A DNA stretch of 64,000 nt, from contig NZ_JAKNUT010000001.1 in NCBI RefSeq assembly GCF_023155855.1, positions 124,001-188,000 of the forward strand. The letters run 5' to 3'. Below the pieces are notes generated by a model. That model was not told where the DNA came from. It worked only from the letters and a program-made list of their open reading frames with translations, and made no database searches. The position numbers and the translations under genes are program-made. Below, piece after piece: positions 57,904 through 64,000 of this stretch (positions within the stretch are counted from its first letter, which is position 1; each line of letters starts with the position of its first letter). The DNA comes from Microbacterium aoyamense (GTDB lineage: Bacteria; Actinomycetota; Actinomycetes; Actinomycetales; Microbacteriaceae).

Positions 57904-59343
57904 ATGACGGATGCTGCGCGCGCACCGCGCGGCTCGTTCCTCCGTCGCGCGGGGCACGAGTTCCTGGAGTTCTTCCGCGAACTCACGCAGCGCTCCCCCG
58001 CGCGCTTCGCGATCCTCATCTTCCTGTCGCTCATCCTCGTCTTCACGGGCCTGTTCTCGCTGCCGATCGCCGCAGCCGACGGCCGGGTGACCCCGTTCGC
58101 GGACGCCTTCTTCACCGCCGTCTCGACGGTGTGCGTCACGGGGCTCGCGACCGTCGACATGGCCACGCACTGGTCGCCGTTCGGGCACGTGCTCGTCTTC
58201 CTGGGCGTGCAGATCGGCGCCGTGGGAGTGCTGACCCTGGCATCCATCCTCGGACTCGTCATCTCGCGTCGACTGGGACTCCGGACGAAGCTCCTGGCGG
58301 CCGGCGACTCCAATCCCCTGCGGGCGCACGGCGGCCCTGTCAACGAGGGCCAGACCGTGCAGCTCGGCCAGATCGGCAGCCTGCTGGCAACGGTCGCGCT
58401 GTCCACCCTCGTGATCGAGGGCATCGTCGCCGTCATGCTCTTCCCGGGTCTGCTGGTTGCTGGCGTGCCGTGGTACACGGCGCTGTGGGAAGCGCCGTTC
58501 TACGCGGCGATGGCCTTCACCAACACGGGCTTCACTCCGAACGCCGGCGGACTCGTCCCGTTCCAGCACGACTACTTCTTCCTCACGGTGCTCATGGCGG
58601 GGGTCTTCCTCGGCTCGATCGGGTTCCCCGTCATCTACACGCTGCGCCGGCACCTCTGGCATGTGCGCAAGTGGTCGCTGCACGCGAAGCTGACGATCAT
58701 CACGACGGTCGCGCTGTTCCTTGCCGGCGGTGTCGTCTTCCTCATCCTCGAGTACGACAACCTCCTCACGCTCGGCACCCAGGATGCCTTCGACACGACC
58801 TTCCAGGCGTTCTTCCTCTCCGCCATGACGAGGTCCGGCGGCTTCGCGATCCTCGACATCGGCGAGCTCAACCAGTCGAGTCTGCTCGTCGCCTGCATGC
58901 TCATGTTCGTGGGGGGCGGCTCGGCGTCGACCGCCGGCGGCATAAAGGTCACGACCCTCGCGGTGATCGCCCTCGCCGTGTGGTCCGAGGCGAAGGGTCG
59001 CCTTGCGAACCAGGTGTTCGGACGCCGCATCCCGAGCGACGTCCTGCGCGTCGCGCTGTCGGTCGTCGCCTGGGGATCCACGATCGTCGCGCTCTCGACG
59101 ATCATCATCACGCAGATCACGAAGGCCGATCTGGGCGACGTGCTCTTCGACGTGATCTCGGCGTTCGGAACGGTGGGCCTGTCGACGGGCCTGACCGCCG
59201 AGCTCCCCGACCCCGCTGTCTACGTGATGGCGATCACCATCATCATGGGCCGCGTTGGTACAGTGACTCTCGCCGCGGCCGTGGCCGCGTCAACCCGTTC
59301 GCAGTTGTACTCGCTGCCGGTGGAAAGGCCGATCGTTGGGTGA
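57904..59343 (+). CDS. Potassium uptake membrane subunit, TrkH/KtrB type
   Basis: 479 residues with the fourfold pore-loop architecture: the selectivity-filter segments read TVCVTGL, FTNTGF, TRSGGF and GTVGLSTG. Eight or more helices. Na- or H-driven potassium uptake gated by the cytoplasmic RCK protein encoded next. ATG 57904 has GGGAGGA six bases upstream, so the longer frame from 57862 is rejected. The last codons overlap the RCK gene. Confidence 0.93.
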   Translation: MTDAARAPRGSFLRRAGHEFLEFFRELTQRSPARFAILIFLSLILVFTGLFSLPIAAADGRVTPFADAFFTAVSTVCVTGLATVDMATHWSPFGHVLVFLGVQIGAVGVLTLASILGLVISRRLGLRTKLLAAGDSNPLRAHGGPVNEGQTVQLGQIGSLLATVALSTLVIEGIVAVMLFPGLLVAGVPWYTALWEAPFYAAMAFTNTGFTPNAGGLVPFQHDYFFLTVLMAGVFLGSIGFPVIYTLRRHLWHVRKWSLHAKLTIITTVALFLAGGVVFLILEYDNLLTLGTQDAFDTTFQAFFLSAMTRSGGFAILDIGELNQSSLLVACMLMFVGGGSASTAGGIKVTTLAVIALAVWSEAKGRLANQVFGRRIPSDVLRVALSVVAWGSTIVALSTIIITQITKADLGDVLFDVISAFGTVGLSTGLTAELPDPAVYVMAITIIMGRVGTVTLAAAVAASTRSQLYSLPVERPIVG

Positions 59344-60007
59344 CCGCATCAGAAACGACGCCCCGGTCCTCGTGATCGGACTCGGCCGCTTCGGCGCTGC
59401 CTGCGCGGGCGAGCTCGACCGGCTCGATCGAGAAGTGCTCGCGATCGACGAGAGTCTCGACCTCGTGCAGAAGTGGTCCGAGCGCGTGACCCACACGGTC
59501 CAGGCCGACGCGAAGAACATCGATGCCCTGAAGCAGATCGGCGCCCAGGACTTCCAGGTCGCGGTCGTCGCCGTGGGCTCGTCGATCGAGGCATCCGTCC
59601 TCATCACCGCCAATCTCGTCGACCTCAAGGTGCCGCAGATCTGGGCCAAGGCCGTCTCGCAGTCGCACGGCAAGATCCTCGCCCGCGTCGGCGCGAACCA
59701 CGTCATCTACCCCGAGCGCGAGGCCGGCGAGCGCGTCGCGCACCTCGTGAGCGGCCGGATGCTGGACTTCATCCGCTTCGACGACGACTTCGCGCTGGCG
59801 AAGCTCTATCCTCCGAAGTTCATCCGCGGCGTGGGTTTGAACGAGTCGGGCGTCCGCACGAAGTACAACGTCACGGTCGTCGGTGTGAAGAGCCCCGGCA
59901 AGCCGTTCCGCTACGCCGAGGCGAACACGATCGTCACGAACCACGACCTCATCATCGTGTCCGGCACGAACAGCGACATCGAGCGCTTCGCCGCCCTCGA
60001 CCGCTAG
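59336..60007 (+). CDS. Potassium uptake RCK subunit, TrkA/KtrA type
   Basis: 223 residues. RCK_N Rossmann domain with GLGRFG at 15-20 and a downstream acidic residue (LAIDES), then a C-terminal RCK_C (TrkA_C) domain (FIRGVGLNESGVRTKYNVTVVGVKSP). Gates the preceding channel in response to nucleotides. TTG start, eight bases inside the TrkH-type gene, with GGAAAGG upstream; no better start is in frame. Confidence 0.92.
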   Translation: MGDRIRNDAPVLVIGLGRFGAACAGELDRLDREVLAIDESLDLVQKWSERVTHTVQADAKNIDALKQIGAQDFQVAVVAVGSSIEASVLITANLVDLKVPQIWAKAVSQSHGKILARVGANHVIYPEREAGERVAHLVSGRMLDFIRFDDDFALAKLYPPKFIRGVGLNESGVRTKYNVTVVGVKSPGKPFRYAEANTIVTNHDLIIVSGTNSDIERFAALDR

Positions 60008-60053
60008 CGCCGCGCGTCACCCTCGCTGCCCGGCGGCGCGGCGGTGTCGAACC

Positions 60054-60110
60054 GTAGGAGATTCACGAGCGGCCGACGTTCTGCGGTCAACCCCACGAGG
60101 AATCTCCTAC
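60054..60110. repeat. Palindromic element B
   Basis: GTAGGAGATT (60054-60063) and AATCTCCTAC (60101-60110) are a perfect 10-bp inverted repeat around a 37-base loop, between the RCK gene and the convergent proC. The arms are those of element A at 14006-14078, 46 kb away, while most of the loop differs. Apart from this element and a doubtful small frame, the 60008-60244 gap is empty. Confidence 0.65.
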
Positions 60111-60139
60111 GTTTTGGCACGCGACGGCGCGCAGCGGCG

Positions 60140-60244
60140 ATGACCGACCCGTCGCCGTCTCAGGCCAACGGCGCCGAAGTGCCCGCCGCTCATCTCGATG
60201 CGCGGCTGAGCCGCTGCTGGATGACCGTCGCTCGCACGGGGTGA
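60140..60244 (+). CDS. Possible 34-residue peptide
   Basis: ATG 60140 to TGA 60244: MTDPSPSQANGAEVPAAHLD then ARLSRCWMTVARTG. It ends exactly one base before the convergent proC stop, a spacing typical for real genes, and third positions are GC-rich, but there is no Shine-Dalgarno sequence or -10 match and no family. It may be a remnant or chance frame. Confidence 0.2.
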   Translation: MTDPSPSQANGAEVPAAHLDARLSRCWMTVARTG

Positions 60245-61078
60245 TTACGCGCCGGCGGCGAGCTCGCGCGCGCGTGCGAGCGCGGCATCCGTCGCCGACT
60301 CGAACACGACGTCCAGGCGCGCGGCCTGCAGCACCGCGATCGCGCGCTCGGTCGTGCCCTTGGGGCTCGTCACGCGGCGACGGAGTTCGGCGGGGTCTTC
60401 TCCGGATGCCGCGAGCAGCGCCGCAGCGCCGATGAAGGTCTGCTCGGCCATCAGGCGGGCGTCCGCCTCGCTGAAGCCCTTGCCCACGGCGGCCTTCGTG
60501 AGCTCCTCGATGAGCAGGAAGACGTATGCGGGCCCCGAGCCGGAGATCGTCGAGAGCGGGTCGATCTGCGATTCGGGCACCTCGATGACCGCCCCGCAGG
60601 TCTCGAAGAGCCGCCGCACGACCGCGGTCTGCGCGGGCGTCACCGCGGTGCCCGGCGCGAGCCCGGTCACCGCCTTGCCCACGACCGCCGGGGTGTTGGG
60701 CATCGAGCGCAGCACGGGCGTGCCCGCGGGCAGGATCGCCTCGAAGGTCGCGATCGTGACGCCGGCCGCGAGGCTCACCACGATCGCTCCGGGGCGCAGT
60801 GCGGGCGCGATCTCGCGCAGCAGGTCGGGCACCATGGCCGGCTTGACGCCGATGAGCACGACGTCGGCGGCCGCCGCGGCATCCATATTCCCGCCCTGCG
60901 CTTCTTCGAGCGCGATGCTCGTGACGCCGCCGAGTTCCGCGAGCGCCTGCGCCTTCTCGCGCGTGCGGTTGGTCACCGTCACACGCGGCGCGAGGCCCGA
61001 CGCGACGAGCCCCTGGAGGATCGCACCCCCCATGGATCCGGCTCCGAGGATGGCGATGTGCGGCAGTGCATCGGTCAT
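60245..61078 (-). CDS. proC: Pyrroline-5-carboxylate reductase
   Basis: 277 residues, last step of proline synthesis. NADPH-binding GAGSMGG at 12-18, NRTREKAQ for NADP preference, VVSLAAGVTI, the RSMPNTPAVVG motif and the signature DPLSTISGSGPAYVFLLIEEL followed by TSPKGTTERAI. Length normal. Cytoplasmic homo-oligomer. Stands alone between element B and the divergent ArsR gene. Confidence 0.95.
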   Translation of the reverse strand: MTDALPHIAILGAGSMGGAILQGLVASGLAPRVTVTNRTREKAQALAELGGVTSIALEEAQGGNMDAAAAADVVLIGVKPAMVPDLLREIAPALRPGAIVVSLAAGVTIATFEAILPAGTPVLRSMPNTPAVVGKAVTGLAPGTAVTPAQTAVVRRLFETCGAVIEVPESQIDPLSTISGSGPAYVFLLIEELTKAAVGKGFSEADARLMAEQTFIGAAALLAASGEDPAELRRRVTSPKGTTERAIAVLQAARLDVVFESATDAALARARELAAGA

Positions 61079-61102
61079 GCCGCCATCCTATCTATTTCGC
61101 AC

Positions 61103-61131
61103 TTGACTTATATAAGTTCTGGGTGAACTAT
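61103..61131 (+). promoter_or_regulatory. Promoter with ArsR operator
   Basis: -35 TTGACT (61103-61108), 17-base spacer, -10 AACTAT (61126-61131); the perfect palindrome ACTTATATAAGT (61106-61117) overlaps the -35 and is the likely operator of the ArsR protein encoded downstream. Transcription would begin near 61138-61139. Confidence 0.75.
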
Positions 61132-61138
61132 GGATGCC

Positions 61139-61513
61139 ATGCACGCGCTCGACATCCTCGGAGACCCGGTCCGCCGGCGCATCCTCGAGCTGCTCTCGCA
61201 GGGCGAGCTGAGCGCAGGCGCGATCGGCGAGGTGATCCAGACCGAGTTCGGCATCTCGCAGCCCGCCATCTCGCAGCACCTCCGCGTACTGCGCGAGTCG
61301 GGCTTCGCGAGTGTGCGACCCGAGGGCACGCGCCGGCTCTACGCGATCGACCCCGCCCCGCTAGAAGCGGCGGACGCCTGGTTCGACCCGTTCCGCCGGT
61401 TCTGGCAGCCCAAGCTCGACGCGCTGGGCACCGAGCTCGCGCGCGGTCGCCGGGCCAGGCGCATCCAGGCCGAAGAGCCAGACGACGAATCCACCGACGA
61501 AGAGGAGAAGTGA
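61139..61513 (+). CDS. ArsR family regulator
   Basis: 124 residues: LDILGDPVRRRILELLSQGELSAGAIGEVIQTEFGISQPAISQHLRVLRESGFASVRPEGTRRLYAIDP, no metal-binding cysteines; an acidic tail follows. The start is placed at ATG 61139, because the -10 AACTAT ends seven bases before it, making the upstream in-frame ATG 61130 lie within the promoter. One base separates it from the SRPBCC gene, whose Shine-Dalgarno sits in its last codons. Confidence 0.92.
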   Translation: MHALDILGDPVRRRILELLSQGELSAGAIGEVIQTEFGISQPAISQHLRVLRESGFASVRPEGTRRLYAIDPAPLEAADAWFDPFRRFWQPKLDALGTELARGRRARRIQAEEPDDESTDEEEK

Positions 61514-61514
61514 C

Positions 61515-62168
61515 ATGGTCGACATCGACCGGCAGATCGACGCGGTGCAGCGCACCGTGCGCGGCGACGAGCGCGACGGCGAGCCCACACGCGTGCAGAA
61601 GCTGTCGCAGACCTACCCCTCGCCCATCGAGGACGTGTGGGATGCCGTGACCACCCCCGAGCGCATCGCACGCTGGTTCGCGCCGATCGAGGGCGACCCC
61701 CTGAGCAGCGGTCACTACCAGGTCGTCGGCAACGCCGGTGGCACGGTGGAGGAATGCCGTCCGCCGGCCGACGGGGCGGCCGGTTACCGCATCACGTGGG
61801 AGTTCGGCGGCGGGATGTCATGGGTCGAGGTGACACTGGCATCCGTCGCCGAAGACGAGACCAGACTCGACCTCGTGCACATCGCGCGCACCGCCAACCT
61901 GCCGCCCGGCTTCTGGGAGCTCTACGGTCCGGGCGCGACCGGTGTGGGCTGGGACTCGGGTCTGCTCGGGCTCTCGCTCCATCTCGCGAGCGATGCCTCC
62001 ATCCCTCCCGGGGAAGGCGATGCGTGGATGCTGAGCGATGAGGGAAAGCGCTTCGCCCGCCGCGCTGCCGACGCGTGGGGCGACGCCCAGATCGCGGATG
62101 GCGGCGAGCCGGATGCGGCGCGAGCCGCGGCCCACCAGACGTACCTCTTCTACACGGGCCAGGGTTAG
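61515..62168 (+). CDS. SRPBCC (AHSA1-type) domain protein
   Basis: 217 residues: an N-terminal helix, then LSQTYPSPIEDVWDAVTTPERIARWFAP, GHYQVVGNAGGTVEECRPP, WEFGGGMSWVEVTLASVAEDETRLDLVHIA and a C-terminal helical extension. START-like ligand-binding fold. GAGGAG 5-10 bases before the ATG. Together with the ArsR gene this repeats the ArsR/SRPBCC arrangement at 44735-45519, but the proteins are different subfamilies (217 versus 150 residues). Confidence 0.9.
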   Translation: MVDIDRQIDAVQRTVRGDERDGEPTRVQKLSQTYPSPIEDVWDAVTTPERIARWFAPIEGDPLSSGHYQVVGNAGGTVEECRPPADGAAGYRITWEFGGGMSWVEVTLASVAEDETRLDLVHIARTANLPPGFWELYGPGATGVGWDSGLLGLSLHLASDASIPPGEGDAWMLSDEGKRFARRAADAWGDAQIADGGEPDAARAAAHQTYLFYTGQG

Positions 62169-62181
62169 ACCTGAAAGTCAG

Positions 62182-62210
62182 TTCACATACTCGGACGGCG
62201 GGTCTATAGT
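62182..62210 (+). promoter_or_regulatory. Sigma-70 type promoter of the hydrolase gene
   Basis: TTCACA (62182-62187), 17-base spacer, TATAGT (62205-62210), 53 bases before ATG 62263. Confidence 0.6.
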
Positions 62211-62262
62211 CGAGGCGACGGGGGCGTGGATGCCGCCGCATGCACTACTCGGAGGAACTCGG

Positions 62263-63375
62263 ATGCCCCTCTTCGACGGAATCACCGCCCGCATCGTCGA
62301 TACGCCGCGCCTGGCGGTCGGCATCCTCGAGCGCGAGGGGGACGATCCGGCGACGGCTCCCGAGCAGACGGTCGTGCTGATCCACGGCAACGTCTCGTCG
62401 AGCCTGTTCTGGCAGGAGATCATGCAGGATCTGCCGAGCGATCTGCGCGTGATCGCGATCGACCTGCGCGGCTTCGGGAGCTCGGAGCACGCGCCGATCG
62501 ACGCGACCCGCGGGGTGCGCGACTTCAGCGACGACGTGTTCGCGACACTCGAGGCCCTCGGCATCCCCGAGGCCCACCTCGTCGGCTGGTCGATGGGCGG
62601 CGGCGTGGTGATGCAGTACGCGCTCGACCACCCCGCCCTCAGTCTCACGCTTCAAGCCCCCGTCTCGCCGTACGGGTTCGGCGGCACCCGTCGCGACGGC
62701 TCGCGGCTCACGGCAGACGACGCCGGCACAGGGGGCGGGGGCGCGAACCCCGATTTCGTCCAGCGCCTCACCGATGGCGACACGAGCGACGAGGCCCAGA
62801 CCTCGCCGCGGAGCGTCTTCCGCTCGGGCTACGTCGCCGCGGGCTACACGACCGAGCACGAGGACACGTGGGTCGAGTCGATGCTCACGACCTCGACGGC
62901 CGACGGAAACTACCCCGGCGACGGGGCGGCCAGCGAGAACTGGCCGGGGTTCGCTGCGGGCGCGAACGGCGTCCTCAACACGATGACACCCGAACACTTC
63001 GACACGTCCGGCATCGTCGACCTCACGGTCAAGCCCCCGATCCTCTGGATTCACGGCACCGCCGATGCGATCGTGTCGGATGCATCGTTCTACGACCTCA
63101 ACTACCTCGGGCAGCTCGGCATCATCCCCGGGTGGCCGGGCGAGGACGTCGCGCCCGCGCAGGAGATGAAGGGGCAGACCCGTGACGTGCTCGGGGCGTA
63201 CGCCGCCGCGGGCGGTGACGTCACCGAGATCGCGCTCGAAGGCGTCGGCCACTCGCCCCACCTCGAGCGTCCGGCCGAGTTCCGGCAGGCGCTGCTCGCC
63301 CGCATCGGCTACGTGGGAGCACCGGCGAACCCCGCGCCGCCGACCGAGGCGATCATCCTCCGCTCGGCCGACTGA
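62263..63375 (+). CDS. Alpha/beta hydrolase
   Basis: 370 residues. Oxyanion region VVLIHGNVSSSLFWQ, acid-loop region IDLRGFGSSEHAP, nucleophile elbow GWSMGGG with serine at about 113, catalytic Asp likely in IHGTADAIV and His in GVGHSPHLERP. A long lid region lies between. No signal peptide. ATG 62263 is preceded by GGAGGA seven bases upstream, so the longer frames are rejected. Substrate unknown. Confidence 0.9.
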   Translation: MPLFDGITARIVDTPRLAVGILEREGDDPATAPEQTVVLIHGNVSSSLFWQEIMQDLPSDLRVIAIDLRGFGSSEHAPIDATRGVRDFSDDVFATLEALGIPEAHLVGWSMGGGVVMQYALDHPALSLTLQAPVSPYGFGGTRRDGSRLTADDAGTGGGGANPDFVQRLTDGDTSDEAQTSPRSVFRSGYVAAGYTTEHEDTWVESMLTTSTADGNYPGDGAASENWPGFAAGANGVLNTMTPEHFDTSGIVDLTVKPPILWIHGTADAIVSDASFYDLNYLGQLGIIPGWPGEDVAPAQEMKGQTRDVLGAYAAAGGDVTEIALEGVGHSPHLERPAEFRQALLARIGYVGAPANPAPPTEAIILRSAD

Positions 63376-63406
63376 GCGGTCCACCGGCCGGGTCTAGGCT
63401 TTCGCC

Positions 63407-64000
63407 ATGAGCGCATCCGGCGGCAACAGGGCGATCATCGCCGCGTTCCTCGCGAACATGGGCATCGCCCTGGCGAAGTTCGTCGCGTGGTTCCTCTCGG
63501 GTTCCGCGTCGATGCTCGCCGAGGCGATCCACTCCGTCGCCGACTCGGGCAACCAGCTGCTTCTGCTCCTGGGCGGTCGGCGCGCTCGCAAGGCGGCCGA
63601 CAAGGAGCATCCCTTCGGTCACGGACGCGAACGCTACGTCTATGCCTTCGTCGTCGCGATCATCCTCTTCTCGGTCGGTGGACTCTTCTCGATCTACGAG
63701 GGCGTCGACAAGCTCGTGCACCCGCACGAGCTCGAGAACGTCTGGATCCCCATCGCGGTCCTCGTCATCGCGATCGTGCTCGAGTCGTTCTCGCTGCGGA
63801 CGGCGATCCAAGAGAGCAACCACGTGCGCGAGAAGGGGCAGTCGTGGGTGTCGTTCGTGCGGCGCGCGAAGGCGCCCGAGCTTCCCGTCGTGCTGCTCGA
63901 AGACGTCGCCGCGCTCACGGGCCTCGCATTCGCCCTCTTCGGCGTCGGCATGTCGGCGATCACCCACAACCCCGTCTTCGACGCGATCGGCACGCTCATG
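63407..64000 (+). CDS. Cation diffusion facilitator transporter, N-terminal part
   Basis: 198 codons visible, cut by the window end. Helices 1-5 of a CDF protein: IIAAFLANMGIALAKFVAWFLSGSASMLAEAIHSVADSGNQLLLLLG with the metal-site residues in AIHSVADSGNQ, then HPFGHGRERYVYAF and LPVVLLEDVAALTGLAFAL. Exports divalent cations such as zinc, iron or manganese against protons. ATG 63407 follows TAGGCT (63395-63400) by six bases. Confidence 0.92.
   Translation, partial: MSASGGNRAIIAAFLANMGIALAKFVAWFLSGSASMLAEAIHSVADSGNQLLLLLGGRRARKAADKEHPFGHGRERYVYAFVVAIILFSVGGLFSIYEGVDKLVHPHELENVWIPIAVLVIAIVLESFSLRTAIQESNHVREKGQSWVSFVRRAKAPELPVVLLEDVAALTGLAFALFGVGMSAITHNPVFDAIGTLM

Noticed and set aside
14006..60110. 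Palindromic elements as integron attC sites
   Set aside because: They have paired, nested arms of similar size, but no conserved RYYYAAC/GTTRRRY ends, no cassette array and no integron integrase in the window.
60054..60110. Element B as an ordinary intrinsic terminator
   Set aside because: A 37-base loop and no T tract do not fit a standard terminator, although a Rho-independent role between convergent genes cannot be excluded.
1..64000. tRNA, rRNA or CRISPR loci
   Set aside because: No cloverleaf-like sequence, rRNA segment or regularly spaced repeat array was noticed.

Overview
The window is one contiguous, very GC-rich actinobacterial chromosome segment. Gene content (menaquinone genes, an F420-type oxidoreductase, ResB/CcsB/CcdA cytochrome c maturation, a COX24-type bS22 protein, a BldC-like HTH protein, many GTG starts and leaderless-looking starts) points to the Microbacteriaceae, most likely Microbacterium or a close relative. 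This is inferred from protein families and codon style only. No rRNA, tRNA, CRISPR array, insertion sequence or prophage was seen. Gene density is high and no gene-free stretch reaches 300 bases; the longest gaps are about 256 bases (34032-34287) and 237 bases (60008-60244).

Layout. 1-2.3 kb: end of an ECF42-type sigma factor, a four-helix membrane protein and an alpha/beta hydrolase. 2.3-20 kb: a dispersed menaquinone region (menG, menF, menD, menA, menE, menB, menC and a long-chain polyprenyl diphosphate synthase) interleaved with fprA, PPK2 and two PadR/permease-prefix modules. 20-25.6 kb: TetR-controlled MMPL exporter with a degenerate ABC-like C-terminus, plus a YhgE/Pip protein. 25.7-28.4 kb: class F sortase and CHRD surface protein, divergent from an ECF sigma/anti-sigma pair. 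28.4-33.2 kb: ccsB-resB-ccdA-tlpA-phosphatase operon. 33.4-40.6 kb: DedA protein, archaeal-type AspRS, tyrosine phosphatase and a four-gene ABC importer. 40.7-42.5 kb: a lower-GC accessory patch with a Phd/RelE module coupled to three unrecognised genes, one of them frameshifted. 42.6-64 kb: ParA-like ATPase, ArsR/SRPBCC module, dinB, orphan P-loop kinases, MFS, RidA, bS22, drug ABC exporter, Trk/Ktr potassium uptake, proC, a second ArsR/SRPBCC module, a hydrolase and the start of a CDF metal transporter.

How the genes fit together: menaquinone synthesis (head group, side chain, prenylation, methylation) and cytochrome c maturation together supply the respiratory chain. Much of the remainder is envelope stress and efflux, each transporter set next to its own TetR, PadR or ArsR repressor, with matching inverted-repeat operators visible in the intergenic DNA.

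The most unusual signal is a set of about 57-90 bp imperfect palindromes, several with nested arms (14006, 17419, 25618, 31754, 33283, 34146, 60054). They sit in all gene orientations. One is flanked by a 12-bp direct repeat resembling a target-site duplication, two share the same arms, and one lies in frame inside ccdA. A second pervasive signal is a TANNNT hexamer 6-8 bases before the start codon of many genes, implying leaderless transcription. Both were found by reading, not by search, and need genome-wide confirmation.
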